Assembly: GCA_015228695.1 (NCBI GenBank) | Contig: JADGDA010000107.1 | Location: forward strand, 1-8,070 | From: Alphaproteobacteria bacterium | Lineage (GTDB): Bacteria; Pseudomonadota; Alphaproteobacteria; Rhodospirillales; Rhodospirillaceae | Length of the DNA stretch: 8,070 nt | Direction: 5' to 3' | In this document: positions 1 through 5,084 of the stretch, one piece after another | Layout: each line of letters starts with the position of its first letter | Position numbering within the stretch: the stretch's first letter is position 1 | Notes under the pieces: generated by a model | Databases searched by the model: none | Told to the model about the DNA's origin: nothing | The model's input: only the letters and a program-made list of their open reading frames with translations | Position numbers and translations under genes: made by a program

Positions 1-780
1 CGCGGTTTTTGCAACTTTTATGAGACCGAGGAGGGAAGACGCATCGCTTGCCGACAATGGAGACTTGAAGCCGTTTCCTTGGACGTATCGACAACCGACG
101 CTCCGCGCCAATTTAGAGTCTTCGTCGTCCTCGACGCCCATGGTGATGACGGAAATCCCCTGGCGTTCCCATGCCCGGATCAATGCCGAGACGGAACGCG
201 GCCCCTCCGCCGCCGACAATTCCCTGAGATGCTGGCAACAAATCTTGAGCGTCTTGATCGGCCCCCCCGTCATGATGCCAAGACACTCAAGGTCAAGAGG
301 GCCTCCGTCCAGAACAAAGGAGCAGCCTAATTTCTTCACACCCGCCATGGCGGAAAAAACGTGCTCGGCTCCTATCGCCATCAATCGCCAGGGACATTCG
401 AGCACCAGCAGCTTCGCCGGAAAATTCCCCTTTTCCAGCGCCTCGGCCACCATGCGTTTCAGCACATCGGCCGAGGTCCAGGTCGAGATATTGACGAAAA
501 GTTTGGCGAAGGCGTAGCCCCGATCCAGCCACTCCCGCCCCTGCCGGACGGCGGTTTCAAGAACCCATTGGTCCACCAGCGCCATCAATTCGGGTTGCCG
601 TTCCAGATCGGGCAGAAAGGCAGCGGCCTTCTGGACGCCGACGCCCTCGACATTCCAACGCAGGAAGGCTTCCAGGCCCGTGACGTCTTCGCCCGTGCCG
701 TTGAACATCGGCTGAAAGTGAAGCGCGAAGTCGCCCTTCTCCACCGCATCACGGACACTCGCGTCTAAGCTATCCGGCAT
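1..780 (-). CDS. Stand-alone degenerate EAL-domain protein (3' end cut by window)
   Basis: The frame is open for all 260 codons from the ATG at 780 to the window edge, so the C-terminus lies outside. The fold is a single EAL domain, the cyclic di-GMP phosphodiesterase fold, with no other domain seen. The landmarks are in order: FALHFQPM (18-25), the EAL position as EAFLRW (37-42), FVNIS (95-99, Asn97), LVLEC (125-129, Glu128), VLDGG (156-160), LKIC (178-181) and YVQGNGF (232-238). Compared with active EAL enzymes, the second Glu of the LExxE motif is Trp131, the second Asp of DDFGTG is Gly159 and the whole FGTG loop is missing, the Asp of LKID is Cys181, and the Glu of AEGVE is Met214. I infer that it is not an active phosphodiesterase and may instead bind cyclic di-GMP or a partner protein, as non-enzymatic EAL proteins such as YdiV or LapD do. 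Its ATG shares one base with the TAA of the upstream gene, suggesting translational coupling. A domain of this kind is about 240-250 residues, so the end should lie close outside the window. Confidence 0.88.
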   Translation of the reverse strand, partial: MPDSLDASVRDAVEKGDFALHFQPMFNGTGEDVTGLEAFLRWNVEGVGVQKAAAFLPDLERQPELMALVDQWVLETAVRQGREWLDRGYAFAKLFVNISTWTSADVLKRMVAEALEKGNFPAKLLVLECPWRLMAIGAEHVFSAMAGVKKLGCSFVLDGGPLDLECLGIMTGGPIKTLKICCQHLRELSAAEGPRSVSALIRAWERQGISVITMGVEDDEDSKLARSVGCRYVQGNGFKSPLSASDASSLLGLIKVAKTA

Positions 781-1322
781 TATCTCGGAATCATACTGAA
801 GGGACGGAACATCGTATTGACGTTGTGGTTCATACGATTGACGACGGCCGTAAGATTGGAAAAACGGTATGTCATTTCGTTTGTCCCCTGGCCAACCTGA
901 CCGACGCTGGTGTTGATCCCGCCGATGGCAAGATCGATGTGCTCCGCCGACGTCCGCATCCCGTCCACCGAGGCCGACACGGCCAGCACGTCCCGCGCGA
1001 TGGACGGCATGCCCTGAACGTTGGCTCCCATGTTGGTCACGGATTGGGTGATCCGTTTCATCTCGCCGGATATGGAGACCATTTGACCATGCATGTTTTC
1101 AAACTTGCCCACCATCATCGCGAGATCCGACGTCATGACGTAGATAAGGTAAACAAGATAGGCCCCGGAAACGCCCATCGCCGCCAGAATGATCCTGGTC
1201 AGACGGGCCGCGCGCCGACCGGCCTTGTCGCCGATTCTGTCGATGGCCTCCATCTCGGCGCGAAACACGCCCATGGCCGTTGCCGCGATGGAAACCGGAT
1301 CTGAGGGAGCCTCTGTCACCAT
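780..1322 (-). CDS. Single-pass membrane, methionine-rich helical protein (paralogue B)
   Basis: I do not recognise a named family. The 180-residue protein has an N-terminal stretch of about 43 residues with a basic patch just before the membrane (KAGRRAARLTR, 33-43). One transmembrane helix follows at about 44-63 (IILAAMGVSGAYLVYLIYVM). The rest is a long, probably periplasmic helical tail with heptad-like spacing of Met, Val and Ile, rich in Asn, Ser and Met and without cysteine. About 17 methionines make up over 9 per cent of residues. It aligns along its whole length with the gene just upstream (1339-1890): same helix position, ENM/ENI then M..S...M, a shared Gly-x-Pro about 45 residues after the membrane, and a shared NxMFxxM/MF end. 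It lacks the conserved cytoplasmic hairpin of chemoreceptors. The start chosen is ATG at 1322 with GGAAGG just upstream; the adjacent GTG at 1319 is a possible alternative with better spacing. The stop overlaps the EAL gene start by one base. A role in the membrane placement or input of that EAL protein is inference only. Confidence 0.8.
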   Translation of the reverse strand: MVTEAPSDPVSIAATAMGVFRAEMEAIDRIGDKAGRRAARLTRIILAAMGVSGAYLVYLIYVMTSDLAMMVGKFENMHGQMVSISGEMKRITQSVTNMGANVQGMPSIARDVLAVSASVDGMRTSAEHIDLAIGGINTSVGQVGQGTNEMTYRFSNLTAVVNRMNHNVNTMFRPFSMIPR

Positions 1323-1338
1323 CGTCCTTCCGCACGCA

Positions 1339-1890
1339 TCAGGGAGAAGGCGTCATGGTATTGAACATTTGCATCGGAGTCGAGGCGCGGTTCACATCCG
1401 CGCCGATTCCCCCGACGGACGCTTCAAGATAGCGGAACGTCCCGGTCATGGCCCCGACATCCGCGCTGATTCCGCGCATTTCGTTCTCGATTTGCTGCGC
1501 CTTGGCCGTCATTTGGGCAACGCTCGCGTCGAGAGTGGCGACGTTCCGTCGCATATGGCCCATTTCGGTGACGACATCCGGAAATCCGGCCATGTCCTCG
1601 TCCATTTTCCGGACGACCTTTCCCATGACCTGCATGTCGGAGGCCATGGACGTGAATTCCAATCGGATGTTTTCCATGACCTCGGTCATCTCTCTGATCT
1701 TCGACGAGAACCCCAGAAGCATCAGCACCAGGATGACGGTCAAGCCGCCGGCGGTCAGCACCCCGAGGCGCAACAGCGCCGTCACGCGCCTCGCGACACG
1801 GAAGTTCAGGGAACTCCGGATCTCCATCGCGCGCTTGAAGTCCAAGACGACCTGGGAAATCTCGCGGAGGTCCGCATCGTTCAAATTCAT
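1339..1890 (-). CDS. Single-pass membrane, methionine-rich helical protein (paralogue A)
   Basis: The protein has 183 residues and no family I can name. Residues 1-41 are polar and probably cytoplasmic, ending in a basic stretch (RVARRVTALLR, 31-41). A transmembrane helix lies at about 42-61. Residues 62-183 form a long amphipathic helical tail with repeated Met at hydrophobic heptad positions, interrupted by GFP about 50 residues after the membrane. Roughly 18 methionines and no cysteines are present. The tail resembles the ligand-side or coiled-coil parts of membrane receptors, but no signalling domain follows. It is clearly a tandem paralogue of the gene at 780-1322, which starts 16 bases downstream. 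It starts two bases after the rsmD stop. A GTG at 1896 would overlap the rsmD stop as GTGA, but the Shine-Dalgarno GGAG at 1899-1896 sits 5 bases before the ATG at 1890, so the ATG is preferred. Confidence 0.8.
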   Translation of the reverse strand: MNLNDADLREISQVVLDFKRAMEIRSSLNFRVARRVTALLRLGVLTAGGLTVILVLMLLGFSSKIREMTEVMENIRLEFTSMASDMQVMGKVVRKMDEDMAGFPDVVTEMGHMRRNVATLDASVAQMTAKAQQIENEMRGISADVGAMTGTFRYLEASVGGIGADVNRASTPMQMFNTMTPSP

Positions 1891-1892
1891 GG

Positions 1893-2498
1893 TCACTCCG
1901 AATTCATTCGCGCCGCCCCTAATTCCGGCAAAGCGCCACGGATTTCAAGTTTCTCGACGAAGACCACTTTCGTCCGTCCGTGACTCCGCTCGTCCGCGAC
2001 GATCCACCCCTCGGGCGGGGCAAGGGTGCTTTTGGCCTCCAACTCCACCGCGCACAGGGTGTCCGGACCCAGCCACCCGGCTCCGGCCAGGGCGGCCAGG
2101 GCGGCGGACGCCACTCCGAGGGCATAGGGGGGATCGAGGAAGATCAGGGAGAAAGGTTCCCGCATCCGGGGCGGGGTCAGGGCATCGCCCCCGACCACGG
2201 ACACCCGGTCCCGGAGGTTCAGGGCCTCCGCGTTGGCGCGGATGGTCCGCAGCGCCTCGCTCCGGTTGTCGAGAAAGGTTGCGTGGGAGGCTCCGCGCGA
2301 CAGGGCCTCGAACCCCATGGCCCCGGTTCCCGCGAACACGTCCGCGACCCTCAAGCCCTCCCACGACCCGCCGCTGAAAAAGCGATGAGTCAGAATGTCG
2401 AACACCGATCCACGGATACGGTCGGACGTCGGGCGGGTGTCCCGCCCGGCTGGCGCCGTCAGATGCCGTCCCCGCAACGTGCCGCCGATGATCCGCAT
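1893..2498 (-). CDS. rsmD: 16S rRNA (guanine966-N2)-methyltransferase RsmD
   Basis: RsmD uses S-adenosylmethionine to methylate N2 of G966 in 16S rRNA during assembly of the small ribosomal subunit, in the cytoplasm. The 201-residue length is usual for the family. The N-terminal signature is present as MRIIGGTLRGRHL (1-13) followed by TRPTSDRIRGSVFDIL (21-36). The cofactor-binding motif I is VADVFAGTGAMGFEALSRGA (51-70), with an acidic residue after the second strand in FLDN (75-78). The catalytic motif is LDPPY (121-125). The ATG at 2498 lies 3 bases after the stop of the DUF3124 gene, and the stop lies 2 bases before the next gene, so it sits inside a tight leftward operon. That makes it a housekeeping gene embedded between genes of unknown or signalling function. 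No damage is visible and it should be active. Confidence 0.95.
   Translation of the reverse strand: MRIIGGTLRGRHLTAPAGRDTRPTSDRIRGSVFDILTHRFFSGGSWEGLRVADVFAGTGAMGFEALSRGASHATFLDNRSEALRTIRANAEALNLRDRVSVVGGDALTPPRMREPFSLIFLDPPYALGVASAALAALAGAGWLGPDTLCAVELEAKSTLAPPEGWIVADERSHGRTKVVFVEKLEIRGALPELGAARMNSE
1896..1899 (-). promoter_or_regulatory. Ribosome binding site deciding the start of paralogue A
   Basis: GGAG on the minus strand lies 5 bases upstream of the ATG at 1890 and inside the last codons of rsmD. The alternative GTG at 1896 would overlap this element, so it could not use it. This supports the ATG as the real start and indicates that translation re-initiates right after the rsmD stop. 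Confidence 0.55.
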
Positions 2499-2501
2499 GG
2501 G

Positions 2502-2993
2502 TCAGCGGCTTTTCCCGGGCGGGATCACCGGTTGGCCACGGGTGGCGAAGATGGCCCCGATGGAGCCGAAGAAATTGGCGTGCACGGTCTCGATGAGGGG
2601 CGGATTGACGGGGGCTTCCGCGTCCCACACGACCAGGAAATTGGCTCCGGTGCCCCCTGCGGCATCCTTGTGCTCGACAAACAGGTCTGTCGACGCCATT
2701 GGGTGCAGGGTCACCGGCTTTTCGCAATAATCGCGCAGGAGTCTCCCCTCGGTATCGTAATAACGGGCCGAACGCACCGTGATCGGAGCGTGCGCGTCGG
2801 TGTTGCGGATGGACAGCATGGTCGACAGCAGCATCGTCTCCGGAGCGCCGCCCCGGCCCTGATTGCCGTGCAGCACATGCGAGTAGACCGGCACATAGAC
2901 CTCCTGGCCCCGTGTCAGCCCGGCGTCCTCGGCGGCCCCCACCGTCGCCGTCATCGTCAGGAGGGCCAGGGCGATTGGCAAGGTGCGGATCAT
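2502..2993 (-). CDS. Secreted DUF3124-family protein
   Basis: The 163-residue protein begins with a clear signal peptide: a short basic start (MIRT), a hydrophobic core (LPIALALLTMTATV) and a likely cleavage after GAA at about residue 21. The mature part opens with RGQEVYVPVYSHVLHG (28-43), the hallmark of the DUF3124 family, and continues with MLSIRNTDAHAPI, a YYDTEGRLLRDY segment and FLVVWDA near the end. The domain is probably an all-beta periplasmic fold; I know of no assigned function and do not propose one. The start at 2993 is supported by the signal peptide and by AGGA about 11 bases upstream. It is the first gene of the leftward operon and is followed 3 bases later by rsmD. A much longer open frame runs through this region on the same strand up to 5264, but its upstream part is antisense to real genes and lacks protein-like features. 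Confidence 0.85.
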   Translation of the reverse strand: MIRTLPIALALLTMTATVGAAEDAGLTRGQEVYVPVYSHVLHGNQGRGGAPETMLLSTMLSIRNTDAHAPITVRSARYYDTEGRLLRDYCEKPVTLHPMASTDLFVEHKDAAGGTGANFLVVWDAEAPVNPPLIETVHANFFGSIGAIFATRGQPVIPPGKSR

Positions 2994-3006
2994 GTCCCGT
3001 TCTTTC

Positions 3007-3035
3007 CTGTCACCGTCGGATGCCGGAGTTATAAC
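3007..3035 (+). promoter_or_regulatory. Putative sigma-70-type promoter for the rightward operon
   Basis: On the plus strand CTGTCA (3007-3012) is followed after exactly 17 bases by TATAAC (3030-3035), matching the consensus at four and five of six positions. Transcription would start near 3042, giving a leader of about 66 bases before the ATG at 3108. The -10 overlaps that of the leftward promoter because GTTATAAC at 3028-3035 is its own reverse complement. The -35 is weaker than a typical one, so an activator may be needed. This is inferred from motif matches only. Confidence 0.36.
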
Positions 3036-3050
3036 CGGATGGGTTCCGGC
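3022..3050. repeat. Short inverted repeats around the shared -10 region
   Basis: GCCGGA at 3022-3027 and TCCGGC at 3045-3050 form a perfect 6-base inverted repeat spaced by 17 bases and enclosing the GTTATAAC palindrome. A second copy of the motif, CCGGA at 3035-3039, can also pair with TCCGG at 3045-3049 as a small hairpin with a 5-base loop. It could be an operator for a dimeric regulator, but such short GC-rich repeats also arise by chance in DNA of this composition. Confidence 0.25.
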
Positions 3051-3056
3051 GGGCAA
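3028..3056 (-). promoter_or_regulatory. Putative sigma-70-type promoter for the leftward operon
   Basis: On the minus strand TTGCCC (3056-3051) is followed after exactly 17 bases by TATAAC (3033-3028). They match the TTGACA and TATAAT consensus at four and five of six positions. Transcription would start near 3021, giving a leader of about 28 bases before the DUF3124 start at 2993. The -10 is part of the palindrome GTTATAAC, which also serves the opposite direction. This is a motif match only. Confidence 0.42.
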
Positions 3057-3107
3057 ATGTTGCGCGGGCGGCTGGCTGGGAGCAAGATGGGGCAGGGGAG
3101 GGAGCGC

Positions 3108-3560
3108 ATGAAATTCTTTCTGTTCGCCGCCGTGATGGGAGTCCTGCTGGCCATGGCGCCGCCGTGTCTGGCGGAGAACGGGACGGCGGCGTTGAGCGCC
3201 GCTGACAGGCTTTTGAAGACCAGGGACTTCGAGGGGGCGGAGAAGGCGTACCGGGCCATCATCGCCGGGCACCCCCAGGAGGCCGTTGCCGGCTTGGCTC
3301 TGTTCGGTCTGGGCGAGACTTTTTTCGGGCGCAACGAATTCGGCCTCTCCGCCCTGGCGTATTCCGACAGCTACCGCGAATTCCCCCAGGGGAAACGGGC
3401 GGCCGAGGCGTTGTTCAAGCTGGGCGTCAGCATGGGACGGATGGGGCGGACGGCGGAGGCGTGTTTGGCGTTCAAGGGGGTGCGGGTGAAATTTCCCGCC
3501 CTGGCCGATCCCCTGCGTGCCCGCGTCAATCAGGAAAAGAAACGCGCGGGCTGCTCCTGA
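3108..3560 (+). CDS. Secreted CpoB/YbgF-like tetratricopeptide repeat protein
   Basis: The 150-residue protein starts with a signal peptide (MKFFLFAAVMGVLLAMAPPCLA, shown here as residues 1-22 by position), likely cut after Ala22 before ENG. The mature part is about three tetratricopeptide-type repeats: KTRDFEGAEKAYRAIIAGHP, then LFGLGETFFGRNEFGLSALA, then ALFKLGVSMGRMGRTAEAC. It ends in NQEKKRAGCS. This matches the C-terminal half of CpoB/YbgF, the periplasmic TolA-binding protein that couples the Tol system to cell-wall synthesis. It lacks the N-terminal coiled-coil trimerisation region of that family, which is usually well over 200 residues, and no tol-pal genes are nearby. It is therefore a CpoB-like paralogue rather than cpoB itself. 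The start at 3108 fits the signal peptide and the GGGGAGGGAG ribosome binding site just upstream. It is the first gene of the rightward signalling operon, and its link to that pathway is unknown. Confidence 0.82.
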   Translation: MKFFLFAAVMGVLLAMAPPCLAENGTAALSAADRLLKTRDFEGAEKAYRAIIAGHPQEAVAGLALFGLGETFFGRNEFGLSALAYSDSYREFPQGKRAAEALFKLGVSMGRMGRTAEACLAFKGVRVKFPALADPLRARVNQEKKRAGCS

Positions 3561-3596
3561 AGCGGCCTTGGCCCTGGAACATCGGGAGACGGTCTC

Positions 3597-5060
3597 ATGG
3601 AAAAGGGTCTTTTCGCCCCAAAGGAGGACGTCTCCGCCCCCGGAACCGGCGGCCGGGCCGGGGACGGTTGGAAAGTCCTCGTCGTCGATGACGACGAGGG
3701 GATTCATTCCGTCACCCGTCTTATTCTCGCCAAGGTGAGCTACCTGGGGCGGAGGATCGCCCTGCTTCACGCCTATTCCGCCCGCGAGGCCCGCGAGATG
3801 CTGACCCGCGAGCCGGACGTGGCGGTCATTCTGCTCGACGTGGTGATGGAGACCGACGACGCCGGCCTGCTGCTGGTCCATCACATCCGCCGGGAATTGG
3901 GCAACCGCATGGTCCGGATCATTCTGCGGACCGGGCAGCCGGGACAGGCTCCCGAGGAACGGGTGATCGTCGATTACGACATCAACGATTACAGGGAGAA
4001 GACGGAGCTGACCTCGCAGAAACTGACGACCTCCCTGATCTCCGCCTTGCGCTCCTATCAGGACATCATGGCGGTCGAGGCGCTCCGCGCCGGTCTGCAA
4101 CGCATCATCGACACCTCCAACGACCTGTTCCGCCAACGCCGCTTCGAAGCGTTCGCAAAGGGGGTGATCGACACCCTGTCCCGCTTCATTCCCGACACCC
4201 GGGAAGTCGCCCTGATCATACGCCAGGGCGATGCCGAGCCCAGGTTCATCGGGACCATGGGCGAGGAAGAGGGGGGCGCACTTCCCATCCTCATGGAGGC
4301 GTTGAAGAGAAAGTCCCACCGTCATGGCAGCGAGGCCGCGCTCTACATCCCGGTGGAGGACGATCTGGACGTGGCTGCCTTCCTCCGCTACGAGCGGGGG
4401 CTGACGGAGGTCGAGCGCACGTTGCTCGAAACCCTGGCATCGAAGATCGGCGTGGGTTTCGCCAGCGTTCATCACTATGAGCAGCTCCGCGAAGCGAACG
4501 AGCACCTGGAGGCCAGGGTTGCCGAGCGGACCCGCGAGCTGGAACTGGTGAACGTGGTTCTGGAAAATCTGGCGACGCTGGACCCGCTCACCGGGGTCTT
4601 CAACCGCCGTCACTTCGACGAACTGACGAAGCGCGAGATCACCCGGGGGCGGCGCCTGGGAAGGCCGTTCGCCGTGCTCATGGTCGATATCGACCACTTC
4701 AAGGCCATCAACGACACCCATGGGCACGCCACGGGCGACGTGGCTCTGAAGGTGCTGGTCAGGGTGTGCCGGGGCGAGCTGCGCGACATCGACATCATCT
4801 GCCGCTACGGCGGCGAGGAATTCGCCATCCTGTTGCCGGAAACGCGGGCCGTGGACGCCGCCCGCGTCGCCGAGCGCCTGCGCGAGGTCATCGCGGGAGA
4901 ACCCCTGCCCTCGCACGGGGGCGTGTTTCACATGACCGTCAGCATCGGCGTATCCGAATGGCGGACCGAGGAGGACGTCATCGCCTTTGCCCTGAGCCGC
5001 GCCGATGCCGCCCTTTACACGGCCAAGCGCGGGGGACGCAATCGGGTGGTGGCGGGTTGA
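3597..5060 (+). CDS. Response regulator REC-DUF3369-GGDEF diguanylate cyclase
   Basis: This 487-residue cytoplasmic protein should make cyclic di-GMP from two GTP under control of phosphorylation. A receiver domain covers about 25-150: acidic pocket VVDDDE (29-34), phospho-acceptor Asp81 in ILLDVVMETDD, Thr112 in LRTGQPG and Lys135 in YREKTEL. This is the receiver subtype that occurs with DUF3369, and a DUF3369-like linker domain follows at about 150-300, shorter and more divergent than in the next gene. A signalling helix lies at about 297-328, ending in the DPLTG motif that opens GGDEF domains. The GGDEF domain covers about 325-487, with Asp364 in MVDIDHFK, the active-site motif GGEEF (405-409) and the RxxD inhibitory site RDID (396-399) five residues before it. 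All key residues are present, so activity and product feedback inhibition are expected. The gene starts 36 bases after the repeat protein, with GGGAG 9 bases before the ATG. It is followed after 24 bases by its HD-GYP sibling. Confidence 0.95.
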   Translation: MEKGLFAPKEDVSAPGTGGRAGDGWKVLVVDDDEGIHSVTRLILAKVSYLGRRIALLHAYSAREAREMLTREPDVAVILLDVVMETDDAGLLLVHHIRRELGNRMVRIILRTGQPGQAPEERVIVDYDINDYREKTELTSQKLTTSLISALRSYQDIMAVEALRAGLQRIIDTSNDLFRQRRFEAFAKGVIDTLSRFIPDTREVALIIRQGDAEPRFIGTMGEEEGGALPILMEALKRKSHRHGSEAALYIPVEDDLDVAAFLRYERGLTEVERTLLETLASKIGVGFASVHHYEQLREANEHLEARVAERTRELELVNVVLENLATLDPLTGVFNRRHFDELTKREITRGRRLGRPFAVLMVDIDHFKAINDTHGHATGDVALKVLVRVCRGELRDIDIICRYGGEEFAILLPETRAVDAARVAERLREVIAGEPLPSHGGVFHMTVSIGVSEWRTEEDVIAFALSRADAALYTAKRGGRNRVVAG

Positions 5061-5084
5061 GCGGAACCGGAATGGGGATGCGTC

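Noticed and set aside
262..268. A run of seven C on the plus strand inside the EAL gene looked like a possible frameshift site.
   Set aside because: Recounting shows that the frame stays open across it, and the expected downstream motifs (LKIC, GVED, YVQG) follow in the same frame, so no frameshift is needed.
780..1890. The two membrane coiled-coil proteins as chemoreceptors or chemoreceptor fragments.
   Set aside because: They have one transmembrane helix and a helical tail but lack the conserved cytoplasmic hairpin motif, a HAMP domain and any ligand-binding fold.
3035..3049. The CCGGA/TCCGG hairpin as a transcription terminator.
   Set aside because: The stem is only 5 bases, no T-run follows on either strand, and it lies between divergent starts where no transcript should end.
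1980..3107. A long plus-strand frame that would extend the repeat protein at 3108 far upstream.
   Set aside because: The upstream part is antisense to rsmD and the DUF3124 gene and shows no domain. A signal peptide and a strong ribosome binding site mark 3108 as the start.
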